Shown here: one piece after another, positions 1 through 8,494 of the stretch
Layout: the number at the start of each line of letters is the position of its first letter
Position numbering within the stretch: the first letter of the stretch is position 1
Assembly (NCBI GenBank): GCA_021832085.1
Contig: JAKBLM010000004.1
Location: 88,540 to 152,539 of the forward strand
Direction: 5' to 3'
DNA: 64,000 nucleotides
DNA from: Acidobacteriota bacterium
Lineage (GTDB): Bacteria > Acidobacteriota > Terriglobia > Acidiferrales > UBA7541
Notes under the pieces: model-generated
Database searches by the model: none
Seen by the model: the letters and a program-made list of their open reading frames with translations, nothing else
Told to the model about the DNA's origin: nothing
Program-made: the position numbers and the translations under genes

Positions 1-909
1 GAGGCTGTGGTGAGCCTCCAGCATTAACCGGCCAAGCGTCTCGTATTCGCCGCGCTCCAGCGCCTCGGCGGCGGCACGGACCCGGGCGATTTCCGTGGTT
101 ACGTGGCGCGCGCGACGGCGGATCGGATCGGGCCAGCTCGCGGCGAGCGCCTCAATCTGCTCCCAAGTAACGTCGCGCAGCGCGGTAACCCCCGGCCGCG
201 CGGCGGAGATGCGCCTTACCGCCTCTTCGCATTCCCGGCGCCGCCGATTGTATTCCGAGGCGGCCAGCGCATGCCGGGTCATCGTGTTGGCCACGATCAC
301 CCGAACCCGCGTGGAATCGAGCGGAACGGGGTGTACGGCCAGAGTGCGGCAATCGATCAGCAGGGCATGGTCGCGCCGCCCGTAACACGCCGCGAGCTGA
401 TCCATGATTCCGCAGCGCATCCCGACGAATTCGTTTTCGGCGCGCTGGCAGGCGCGCGCAAGCGCCGTGGCGTCGAGTCTTGTGCCGGCCAGCGAACTGA
501 GCGCCAGGCCCACCGAGACTTCCAGCGCCGCCGATGAGCTCAACCCACCCCCGGTGGGTACATCACTCGCGATCAACAGATCGGCGCCGACGACGGGAAC
601 ATCCGCCTCGCCAAGCGCCCAGGCCACGCCGAAGATGTAGTGGCTCCAGTGGTGCTCAGCGCTCGGCTTGGAGGGAAGTGCGGCCTCGACGGTCTCGCCG
701 AACTCGCGGGAACGGACGCGGAGCAGCCCGTCGCCGCGAGGGCCGGCCAGCACGAAGCAATCTCGATTGATGGCGAGGGGCAGCACCCAACCGTCGTTGT
801 AATCGACGTGTCCACCGATCAAGTTGACACGCCCCGGTGCTCGGAAAACGCGAGGCTCGGCCCCGAAGCGCTGGCGGAATTCCCGCCGAAGTGCATCGAG
901 GTCGCTCAC
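1..909 (-). CDS. galK: Galactokinase, 3' end cut by window edge
   Basis: Phosphorylates galactose with ATP in the Leloir pathway, in the cytoplasm (GHMP kinase family). Reading the minus strand from GTG at 909 gives a normal galactokinase N-terminus with PGRVNLIGGHVDY near residues 25-37, then the GHMP ATP loop PTGGGLSSSAA, then GIMDQLAACYG and DSTRVRVIVANT. The frame is open to base 1, so about 303 residues are present and the C-terminal part lies outside the window. The GTG was chosen because it gives the usual spacing of about 25 residues to the first motif; the frame is open further upstream without an ATG. In family members the first motif reads GEH; here the Glu is Gly33. Identification is firm, start moderately so. 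Confidence 0.9.
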   Translation of the reverse strand, partial: MSDLDALRREFRQRFGAEPRVFRAPGRVNLIGGHVDYNDGWVLPLAINRDCFVLAGPRGDGLLRVRSREFGETVEAALPSKPSAEHHWSHYIFGVAWALGEADVPVVGADLLIASDVPTGGGLSSSAALEVSVGLALSSLAGTRLDATALARACQRAENEFVGMRCGIMDQLAACYGRRDHALLIDCRTLAVHPVPLDSTRVRVIVANTMTRHALAASEYNRRRRECEEAVRRISAARPGVTALRDVTWEQIEALAASWPDPIRRRARHVTTEIARVRAAAEALERGEYETLGRLMLEAHHSL

Positions 910-1150
910 GAGCCGGACCGGAGGCCGCTTGTGCTCACCTGCATCGAGGGAAAAGCGGATAAAGATTCGAAATGTAAGAAATTGTCCTCTTCAGCCCAGA
1001 ACATCGTCATCGCCGCGAAGCGTCATTCTTCGCTCCCGGCCGGGAAGTGTATCGCCGGCCGGCACCGTCGCGCCAGCGCCGCGAAACGCGGCTCCTGCCG
1101 GGCGGCCCGTTCGCCAACCGCCCGGCATTTGTCCTTTTTGCCAGCCGGGC

Positions 1151-4100
1151 TCAGGGCTCGATCTGCATGGCGAGACCGTGCGCCTTGAGCAGACGGTTGA
1201 AGGCGGGCGTGTCGGATTCCACGAGTTGCTTCAGCGCCAGACTTGATCGAGCGAGCCACTGCCGATAGTACTGGTTGACGGCCAAGTCGCCGGCCGTCGG
1301 ACCGAGATCGGATCCGCTGCCGCCATCGAGTGAGCTATCGATCGATTCGAGCAGCAGCGCCAGCTTCGAGTACAGCTCGTTGGGATGGAGGAAGGAATCC
1401 TCGTAGGCCCCGGTCAGGTGGACATCGACCAGCTTGCCTTCGACTGCCAACGCCTTTTGGCCGAGAGCGCGCGCCGCGGTCACCACGGCTTGATCTTTGG
1501 GGCTGCCGCCGAGTTGCCGCTCGAGGTCCGCCAGTTGCTTCCGCGTCCACTCGAGGTGGTCGATCATGGCGGCGACCTGGTTGACTTCTCTTTCCAGCTC
1601 CAGCGAGAAAGCAACCTGCGACCGGATCGAGGCCGGAGTGCCAATCGAGTGGGGATCGGGCAACACCTGAAGCGGTGCCGAGAGTGTTTGTCCCGCGGCG
1701 ATCATCTGTACCGTATAGGTGCCGGGCACGACGATCGGCCCTGGAACCACCGGATCGACCGAAGCGGAGACGAGCGGTCGCCAACCCTGTGGCCCATTCT
1801 TCACCCACGGATCGCCCGGCGGCGGCATTCGCAGCTTGGGCTTCCGTGCTGGCGTGTAGCGCAGGTCCCACCAAATCCGGTTCAGCCCCTGCTTGCCGTC
1901 TCCCCTCAGCGTTCGGATCTTCTTACCATCTGCCCCGAGGATTTCGATGCGCAGATGCTTTTCGGCCGAGGCCAGATAGAAGTTGATGTCGGCGCCGTAA
2001 GGCGGATCCTGGCCCACGACGTGGCTGCCGGCGTCGGCCAGGCGAACGCTGTCCATGTGACGGAAGCGATAGGCGGGCCGGGGCTTGAAGAGGTAGACCG
2101 TTTTGGTCTTCGCGGTCAGGTAGTTGCGCAGCGGAGAGATATCGTCGAGGATGTAGATGCCCCGGCCGTAGGTGGCCACAACCAAGTCGTCGAAATGGCG
2201 CTGGATCGTGATCCAATAGACGGGCGCCGGTGGCAGGTTGCTCCGCAAGCGTGTCCAGTGGCCGCCGTCATCCCAGGAAACGTACAGGGCGTTGTCGGTA
2301 CCCAGGTAGAGCATCCCTCTTTGAACCGGATCTTCGATCACGCAGTGTGCCGAACTGTTCATCCCCTTGGGCACCGAGCCGCTGATGAATTTCCAGGTGC
2401 GCCCGAAATCCGTGGTCTGGTACACGTAGGCGTTGTAATCGCCCTCTTGTTCCAGATTCACGGTGATGTAGGCGCTGGCCGCGTTGAAGGGCGAGGCGTC
2501 AATATTCGAAATCGTGCCCCACGGCGGCAAGTTCGGAATGTTCTTGGTCACGTTGGTCCAGTGCGCCCCGTCGTCCTCGGTCACGCTTACCTGGCCATCA
2601 TTCGAGCCGGCCCAGATCACTCCCTCCCGCACCGGCGACGGGGCGATCGCGTAGAGCACGGCGCCGTCGTAGGTCATCAGGTTGTCGTAGCTGATGCCTC
2701 CGGAATTCCCTTCGTGGCTCTTGAGGTTTAGCGTCAAGTCGGGGCTGATCCGTTTCCAGCTCTGCCCGCCGTTGGTTGTCATCATCACGTACTGGCTGCC
2801 GACATAGACGCGGTTGTGATCGAGCGGATCGATCGCAATCGGGAAGGTCCAGTGCCAGCGATATTTCTCGGCCGACGGCAGCCATCCGTAGGCGGTATCG
2901 GGCCAGACGGCGACGTTGCGCGCCTGGCCGGTGCGCATGTTCATCCGGGTGAGGAAACCGCTGTAGCAACCCGACCACACAATGTTCGGATCGACCGGAT
3001 CGGGAACGCCGAAGCCGCTTTCGCAGCCGCCGATGGTGCGGAAATCTCCGGTGGTGATCCTCCCGCCACCGAATCCGGACTCGAGATTGTTGCTCGGCCC
3101 ACGGAAGGAGGGGCCGTCCTGCCGGTTGCCGTAAACGTCGTAGGGAATCCGGTTGTCGGTATAGACGTGATAGACCTGCCCAATGGGCAAAACCACCCGC
3201 TGGTAGGTCTTCCCGCCGTTCAGGCTGATCGCCCCACCGCCGTCGTTGGCCACCAGAATCCGTTTCGGGTTCAGCGGATCGATCCAAACATCGTGGTTGT
3301 CGCCGCCCGGCGAGCCGTATCCTCCCTGCCAGTGGCGCCCTTGACCAAAGCCCCCCGGCTGGAAAAAGGTGCGTCCCCCGTCGGGCGAGATCACGAATCC
3401 GACGGTCACGAAATAGAGCAGGTTCTCGTTGTCGGGCGAGACGGCGAAGCGTGTGAAGTAGGGAGGCCGCTGGTCCATCGCGTGGTTGTGGCTGACGAGC
3501 GTCCAGCTCTTGCCGCCATTGTCAGAACGATAGAGCGCCGGATTGCGCTCCTGGATCAGCGCGTAGACCCTTTGCGGATTGTTCGGCGCGATCGCCACGG
3601 CTACTTTCCCTACGGGCTGACTGGCTCGCGGCAGGCCGTTGCCGGAGATCTTGTGCCAGCTATTCCCTCCGTCGTGGCTGATGTAGACGCCGCCCCCCGT
3701 GCCTCCGCTATCGAGGTTCCAGGTGTGCACCCGCACCTGCCACATGCCGGCGACGAGCGTGTTGGGATCGTGTGGGTCGATTGCCAGGTCCGAGCAGCCG
3801 GTGTTGTCGTTCACGAAGAGGACCTGTTGCCAAGTCTTGCCGCCGTTGAGCGTGCGAAAGATGCCGCGCTCGTGCTGCGGGCGGAACAACTGGCCGAGCG
3901 CACAGACAAAAACGTGGTTGGGATTCTGCGGATCAATCACAATCCGGCCGATGTGGCCGGTTTTCCTGAGGCCCATGTGCCGCCAATGAAGCCCGGCGTC
4001 GGTGGATTTGTAGACGCCGTCGCCCATCGGGTAGTCCGGCCGGATGATCCAGGTCTCGCCCGTGCCCGCCCAGACGACGTTGTGCGCCGAAGGCGCAACC

Positions 4101-4462
4101 GCCAGCGCCCCAATCGCTGAAACGTTGGTATGGTCAAAAACCGGCTTCCAGGTCACGCCGCCGTCGCTGGTCTTCCAGATCCCGCCCGAGGCCGCCCCGA
4201 CGTAGACCACCGCCGGATTACCCGGCTCGCCAACGATCGCCGAAGCGCGGTTGCCGACCGGGCCGATAAACCGCCAGTGCAGTTGCGCAAAGGGATCGGA
4301 CGGCCGCTTCTGGCCCTGGGAGCGCGCGCGGGACGCCAACGCGAGGCACACGAGGAGCAGCAGCGCTCCACCGGCACCCCGCCACAGCCAACGCCGAAAA
4401 CGCCCGGCGCCTTTGCCCCCTCGGCTTTTACGGTACAATTGCTCGGTCATCGGATCCGGCAT
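1151..4462 (-). CDS. Membrane-anchored or secreted Asp-box beta-propeller protein (sortilin/BNR-like)
   Basis: A protein of 1103 residues with a basic N-terminus and one hydrophobic segment (about residues 25-45), either a signal peptide or an anchor. At least nine Asp-box motifs of the S-x-D-x-G-x-T-W type follow, for example TSDGGVTWKP, STDAGLHWRH, SHDGGNSWHK, SDNGGKSWT and TEDDGAHWTN, indicating one or two beta-propellers like the VPS10/sortilin N-domain. The last 250 residues lack the motif and include a charged helical stretch (ELEREVNQVAAMIDHLEW). Proteins of this build are common and multicopy in Acidobacteriota; substrate and role are unknown, and no sialidase catalytic set is evident. 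A second in-frame ATG (fifth codon, 4450) may be the true start. It runs in the same direction as galK, with about 240 bases between. Confidence 0.8.
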   Translation of the reverse strand: MPDPMTEQLYRKSRGGKGAGRFRRWLWRGAGGALLLLVCLALASRARSQGQKRPSDPFAQLHWRFIGPVGNRASAIVGEPGNPAVVYVGAASGGIWKTSDGGVTWKPVFDHTNVSAIGALAVAPSAHNVVWAGTGETWIIRPDYPMGDGVYKSTDAGLHWRHMGLRKTGHIGRIVIDPQNPNHVFVCALGQLFRPQHERGIFRTLNGGKTWQQVLFVNDNTGCSDLAIDPHDPNTLVAGMWQVRVHTWNLDSGGTGGGVYISHDGGNSWHKISGNGLPRASQPVGKVAVAIAPNNPQRVYALIQERNPALYRSDNGGKSWTLVSHNHAMDQRPPYFTRFAVSPDNENLLYFVTVGFVISPDGGRTFFQPGGFGQGRHWQGGYGSPGGDNHDVWIDPLNPKRILVANDGGGAISLNGGKTYQRVVLPIGQVYHVYTDNRIPYDVYGNRQDGPSFRGPSNNLESGFGGGRITTGDFRTIGGCESGFGVPDPVDPNIVWSGCYSGFLTRMNMRTGQARNVAVWPDTAYGWLPSAEKYRWHWTFPIAIDPLDHNRVYVGSQYVMMTTNGGQSWKRISPDLTLNLKSHEGNSGGISYDNLMTYDGAVLYAIAPSPVREGVIWAGSNDGQVSVTEDDGAHWTNVTKNIPNLPPWGTISNIDASPFNAASAYITVNLEQEGDYNAYVYQTTDFGRTWKFISGSVPKGMNSSAHCVIEDPVQRGMLYLGTDNALYVSWDDGGHWTRLRSNLPPAPVYWITIQRHFDDLVVATYGRGIYILDDISPLRNYLTAKTKTVYLFKPRPAYRFRHMDSVRLADAGSHVVGQDPPYGADINFYLASAEKHLRIEILGADGKKIRTLRGDGKQGLNRIWWDLRYTPARKPKLRMPPPGDPWVKNGPQGWRPLVSASVDPVVPGPIVVPGTYTVQMIAAGQTLSAPLQVLPDPHSIGTPASIRSQVAFSLELEREVNQVAAMIDHLEWTRKQLADLERQLGGSPKDQAVVTAARALGQKALAVEGKLVDVHLTGAYEDSFLHPNELYSKLALLLESIDSSLDGGSGSDLGPTAGDLAVNQYYRQWLARSSLALKQLVESDTPAFNRLLKAHGLAMQIEP

Positions 4463-4886
4463 CGTTCACCCCCGATCGCGTTGCGGATGTGGTCGGTGCG
4501 GCGCGCGGGTTTGCTGGGGAGGCGGAACAAAAGGTGCGGCGCGATCGGGCCCGGAACATGTCAAAGAGAGCGAAACAAAACCAACGCGCCATCTGCCCGC
4601 CCAGACAGAAACCGGCGACCGACGCTACAAACCCCGCGCAGTATAACAAAGCCGTGATCCGGAAAGGCATCGAAGAAAATCCCTTGGCGGCACTTTTGGA
4701 TTTGCCACTTTCCCAATTTGCCGTTTCGGGGATTATGTTGCGCGCGACCGCGGTCTTTCGAAGGTCGCTGGCTGGATGGGTCGCTGAATTTGACCCGTCC
4801 GGTTACAGGCCCGTTTGCATCTCGGCAATGAACCGGTTGCATCCCAGCAGACGGGACCGATTGGTAGTGGGGGAAAGCCAATTCGA
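4463..4886. other. Divergent intergenic region, nothing recognised
   Basis: Lies between the minus-strand propeller gene and the plus-strand YceI gene, so promoters for both should be here. I see no convincing -35/-10 pair, tRNA or coding stretch; short open frames have no family resemblance. Confidence 0.4.
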
Positions 4887-5498
4887 TTGAGGCAGACGAT
4901 CGCAGTCGTCTTGCTGTTGGGGTGTTTCGCGCCGGGCGCGGTGGCGGCCCGCTACCCGATCGCCGTGGGTCGTTCACGGCTGCTCGTCACAGTTTACAAG
5001 TCTGGCCTTTTTTCCCTGTTTGCGCACAACCACGAAATCGAAGCCCCGATCGCCTCCGGGAGCGTTGAGTTCAGCCCCTCGCCTGCGGTCCGCTTGCAGA
5101 TCGAGACAGCCAGCCTCCGCGTCCTCGATCTCGGCGTCACCGCCGAAACGCGCCAGGAAATCCAGAGCCGCATGCTCGGCCCCGAGGTGCTCGACGCCAA
5201 GCGCTATCCCGTCATCAGCTTCGTTTCTCGAAAGCTCGAAAAAACGGGCCCGGACCAATGGCGTGTCGAAGGCGATCTCACGCTTCACGGCGTTACCCGT
5301 CCGCTCACCTTCGAGGCGCGGCAGTCTCAGGGCGTTTACACCGGTAGCGTGACGCTTCTGCAAACAGATTTCGGCATCACCCCGATCCGTATTGCCGGGG
5401 GCACGGTCCGCGTGAAGAATGCGGTGCAGATACGATTCAAGATTCGCCTTCGGCATTCGCGCCCGGCGGCTCGCCCGGCAACCGATAGAATCGAGTAA
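4887..5498 (+). CDS. YceI family periplasmic lipid-binding protein
   Basis: YceI proteins fold as a lipocalin-like barrel that binds polyisoprenoid or other long-chain lipids in the periplasm. From TTG 4887 the product is 203 residues with a signal peptide (LRQTIAVVLLLGCFAPGAVA). Family features follow: SLFSLFAHNHEIE-type opening strand, MLGPEVLDAKRYPVISF, the helix-strand 'DLTLHGVTRPLTF', and a terminal strand. The TTG is preferred over an upstream ATG (4815) because it places the signal peptide at the N-terminus and has GGGGGAAAG about ten bases upstream. The stop TAA overlaps the strong ribosome site of the next gene, so it is probably co-transcribed with the polyketide synthase; a lipid-binding protein fits that company. 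Confidence 0.83.
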   Translation: MRQTIAVVLLLGCFAPGAVAARYPIAVGRSRLLVTVYKSGLFSLFAHNHEIEAPIASGSVEFSPSPAVRLQIETASLRVLDLGVTAETRQEIQSRMLGPEVLDAKRYPVISFVSRKLEKTGPDQWRVEGDLTLHGVTRPLTFEARQSQGVYTGSVTLLQTDFGITPIRIAGGTVRVKNAVQIRFKIRLRHSRPAARPATDRIE

Positions 5499-5511
5499 GG
5501 AGGATCCAGCT

Positions 5512-6600
5512 TTGGCTCAGACGGCTCAGCGGCCCCCAGAGAATGGGCACGGTGGAACGATCGCTTCAGTGGCAACCGCACTGCCTCCCTACACGATGAC
5601 CCGCGAAGCAGTGAAGGAATACATGCGCAAGGTCTTCCCGCTCGACGAGCGCCGCCTCCAGGCGCTCTTTTCAGTCGTCGATAACGGCCGCATCGAAAAG
5701 CGCCACTCGATCTTCCCTCTCGATTACTTCGTCGAACCGCGACCGCTGGCCCGCATCACCAGCGAATATCGTGAGCACGCCGTCCGCCTGGGCCGTCAGG
5801 CCGCCTGCGCCGCCCTCACTGCCGCTGGCCTTCAGCCCACCGATATCGACCTGTTCATCACAGTTTCCTGCACGGGTGTGATGATCCCCTCGGTCGACGC
5901 CCATCTGATCAACGACCTCGGCTTTCGCGCGAATGTCCGCCGGCTGCCAATCACCGAGCTTGGCTGTGCCGCCGGCGCCGCCGCCCTCGGCCACTCCTGG
6001 CAATTCCTTCGCGGATTCCCTGAGGGGCGCGTCCTCGTGCTGGCGATCGAGCTTCCCACTCTCACCTTCCAGCGCAACGATCTCACCCAAGCCAACTTGA
6101 TCTCCTGCTCGCTCTTCGGCGACGGCGCGGCCGCCGCGGTAATCGACGGGCGGGGCCAGTCCGGACCCCGTATCCTCAGCGCGGAAACGTTCCTCTTCCC
6201 GGATTCGCTCGACGCGATGGGATTCGATCTGCGTGAAACGGGCTTCCACATCATCCTGGCCCGTGAGGTCCCCGAGCTGATCCGCTCGCGCATCAAGGAA
6301 CTGGTCGGTGGTTTCCTCGATCACAACCATCTCCACCAGGACGATATCGCCGCCTGGGTCCTCCATCCCGGCGGCCAAAAGCTGCTCTCCTTCGTGGAGC
6401 AGGAACTTGGCTTGACACCCGAGCAAACTCAACATTCCTGGGCCGTGCTCCGCGACTACGGCAACCTTTCGAGCGCCAGCGTACTCTTCGTGCTCGAGCG
6501 CTGGCTGGCCGAGCGCCGTGTTGGCCCCGGCTCGTTCGGTTTGCTGGCCGGCTTCGGCCCTGGCTTCAGCGCCGAAATGGTGCTGCTGCAATGGAACTAA
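5512..6600 (+). CDS. Type III polyketide synthase (chalcone/stilbene synthase fold)
   Basis: Homodimeric condensing enzyme that extends an acyl-CoA starter with malonyl-CoA and cyclises it, typically to alkylpyrones or alkylresorcinols in bacteria. From TTG 5512 (AAGGAGG eight bases upstream) it is 362 residues, normal for the family. The catalytic triad is visible: Cys152 in ELGCAAGA, His285 in VLHPGG and Asn318 in YGNLSSAS; SCTGVMIPSVD and GLLAGFGPG also match. A longer in-frame start at 5419 would overlap the YceI gene and lacks a ribosome site. The downstream methyltransferase starts inside its last codons, an arrangement like bpsA-bpsB of Bacillus. The product is not deducible from sequence; an alkylpyrone or alkylresorcinol is the best guess. 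Confidence 0.9.
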   Translation: MAQTAQRPPENGHGGTIASVATALPPYTMTREAVKEYMRKVFPLDERRLQALFSVVDNGRIEKRHSIFPLDYFVEPRPLARITSEYREHAVRLGRQAACAALTAAGLQPTDIDLFITVSCTGVMIPSVDAHLINDLGFRANVRRLPITELGCAAGAAALGHSWQFLRGFPEGRVLVLAIELPTLTFQRNDLTQANLISCSLFGDGAAAAVIDGRGQSGPRILSAETFLFPDSLDAMGFDLRETGFHIILAREVPELIRSRIKELVGGFLDHNHLHQDDIAAWVLHPGGQKLLSFVEQELGLTPEQTQHSWAVLRDYGNLSSASVLFVLERWLAERRVGPGSFGLLAGFGPGFSAEMVLLQWN

Positions 6601-7214
6601 CACGCATTGCCTTCCTGGTGCTCCTCGCCTTGGTGAGCGTGCTACGCCTGGTCGAGTTGCGGATTTCGCGCCGCAACCGGCGGCACCTGTTGGGGCGCGG
6701 CGGCCGGCCTGCGACCGACCCCAGTTTTCGCTGGATGGTGCTGCTCCATATCGGCGTGCTGGTGGGTGCGGGAGCCGAGGTTTGGTTCCTGCGGCGGCCC
6801 TTCTTGCCGGCTCTGGCCATCGCCATGGGCATTCTGTTTCTCGCTGCCAATGCCCTGCGCTGGTGGGTGATCGTCATGCTCGGCCAGCGCTGGAGTGTCG
6901 AGGTCATCAACGCCAGCGGCATGGACCCGGTAACGAGCGGGCCTTACCGCTTCATCCGGCATCCTAACTATGTCGCCGTCTTCGTGGAGATGCTCTGCTT
7001 GCCGTTGATTCACACGGCATGGCTCACTGCCGGGCTCGGCAGTTTGGCGCACCTCCTTGTTCTGCGCTCGCGCGTGCGGGCCGAGGACGCGGTGCTGCTG
7101 GCCGACCCCGGGTACCGGCGGCGGATGGGCGCCAAGCCTCGGTTTCTGCCGCGGCTCTTCTCCGGCAGTACGACGGGAAAGAGCTCGGCGATTCCCGGGA
7201 GCCCTGTCAGGTAG
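6591..7214 (+). CDS. Isoprenylcysteine carboxyl methyltransferase-like membrane methyltransferase
   Basis: A polytopic membrane protein of 207 residues with about four hydrophobic segments and the ICMT/phospholipid-methyltransferase signature near the C-terminus (GPYRFIRHPNYVAVF, then EDAVLLADPGYRRRM), which forms the S-adenosylmethionine site. The start codon lies within the last codons of the polyketide synthase gene (overlap of ten bases), implying translational coupling. In Bacillus the equivalent pair (bpsA-bpsB) makes and O-methylates alkylpyrones, so methylation of the type III product is the likely role. That function is inferred from context, because members of this fold modify several hydrophobic substrates. 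Confidence 0.82.
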   Translation: MELTRIAFLVLLALVSVLRLVELRISRRNRRHLLGRGGRPATDPSFRWMVLLHIGVLVGAGAEVWFLRRPFLPALAIAMGILFLAANALRWWVIVMLGQRWSVEVINASGMDPVTSGPYRFIRHPNYVAVFVEMLCLPLIHTAWLTAGLGSLAHLLVLRSRVRAEDAVLLADPGYRRRMGAKPRFLPRLFSGSTTGKSSAIPGSPVR

Positions 7215-7320
7215 GAGCTCGATGGTCGATCTGTTGATTGCCGGAAGCGGAATCCCGGGGTCGTCGTGCCGGCCCATCAGGATCCCTAGGGTCCGTCGGA
7301 GCGGCGGCACGCCAATCTCG

Positions 7321-8199
7321 ATGCTTCCTGGCCGCGATTCAGGCCATTGCGGCAGTGGCACGTGCCTGCGGACGATCCTTATCAAACCATCGATCCTGCT
7401 TCTTCTTTTGCTGTTGGCCTTCCAATCGGTCTCGGCCAAGGCGAACGTGTCCGATACGCTCAACGCTGGCTTTAACCGCATGTACGAACTGAAGTTCCCC
7501 GAAGCTCGTCAGGTCTTCAACTCCTACATCCGTAAGCATCCCAGCGATCCGATGGGCGAAGTCTCGCTCGCCGCCAGTTATCTGTTCGAGGAGTTCAACA
7601 AGCACGGCGTTCTGACTTCTTCTTTTTTCCTCAACAACAAAAAATTGCTCGGCGGCATCCCCGATCCCGGCAAGGATCGCTACCAGACCGAATTTCTCCG
7701 CGCCGATTCACAGGCCCGGCAAATGGCCCAGCGCCTGCTCGCCGCCAATCCCAGCGACCGCACCGGCCTTTTCGTCATCACGCTCGCCGACGGCATGCAA
7801 GCCGATTACGATGCCCTCGTCGCCAAGCGCGATCTGGACAGCCTGATGCTGCTCCACCGGACCAAGAAGCTGGCGCGCAAGCTGCTGGCCGTCGACCCCG
7901 GCGCGGACGATGCCTACCTGGCGCTTGGTGCGGCCAACTACATCATCGGTTGCCTTCCCGGCTACAAGCGATTCTTCCTCAGCCTTGGCGGAATTCACGG
8001 CAGCCGCAAGCTGGGCATGCATCAGCTCCGGCTTGCCGCCCAGCACGGCCACTACCTCAAGCCCTTTGCCAAAGTCATGCTGGCCCTGGCCGCCCTGCGC
8101 GAGAAACAGCCCGCATTGGCGCTGCAACTCTTCAAAGAGCTGCACGACCAGTTTCCCGAAAACCACGTCTTCGCCTCGGAGCTGGCCAAACTACGCTGA
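7321..8199 (+). CDS. Secreted TPR-like helical repeat protein
   Basis: Unrecognised at gene level. The product (292 residues from ATG 7321) has a hydrophobic leader (KPSILLLLLLLAFQSVSA) and then an all-helical protein with TPR-like spacing, such as FNRMYELKFPEARQVFNSYI, LGAANYIIGCLPGYKRFFLS and LALQLFKELHDQFPENHVFA. It is probably periplasmic. The leader is preceded by about 20 polar residues from the ATG, so a non-ATG start nearer the leader is possible. It follows the methyltransferase gene by about 100 bases on the same strand and could be in the same transcript. A role as a scaffold or binding protein is only a guess from the fold. Confidence 0.65.
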   Translation: MLPGRDSGHCGSGTCLRTILIKPSILLLLLLLAFQSVSAKANVSDTLNAGFNRMYELKFPEARQVFNSYIRKHPSDPMGEVSLAASYLFEEFNKHGVLTSSFFLNNKKLLGGIPDPGKDRYQTEFLRADSQARQMAQRLLAANPSDRTGLFVITLADGMQADYDALVAKRDLDSLMLLHRTKKLARKLLAVDPGADDAYLALGAANYIIGCLPGYKRFFLSLGGIHGSRKLGMHQLRLAAQHGHYLKPFAKVMLALAALREKQPALALQLFKELHDQFPENHVFASELAKLR

Positions 8200-8494
8200 C
8201 GGCTGCGCGTGTTTCCTGTCGACCGCCCGCTGCCGCTATCCTGTGTTCCCATCCGTTCCAAACTGCAAACGGGCGGGCAAACTTGCCAGACCTTATCGCT
8301 GTTGGTTCGGCCGGTGTTGGAACTCGGGGACGGCAGTCTCAGCACCGCCTCTTTTTTCTACCGAGCCAAAAGGCCGGGATCTCGATGAGTTCGACGGGAT
8401 AGTGGGGTTGGACAGCGTCCTGGCGCGATCATAAGCGGAGAGTTTCCCACGGGTCCCGGGCGTGTCTGCGACGCCGACAAGGCGTGACAAGTCC
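8200..8494. other. Convergent intergenic region
   Basis: Lies between convergent genes. It holds a T6 tract (near 8350) but no clear strong hairpin, and no supportable coding sequence. Confidence 0.35.

Noticed and set aside
1385..4120. Long plus-strand open frames (448 and 434 codons) opposite the propeller gene
   Set aside because: High-GC antisense shadows; no recognisable family, while the minus frame carries regular Asp-box repeats.
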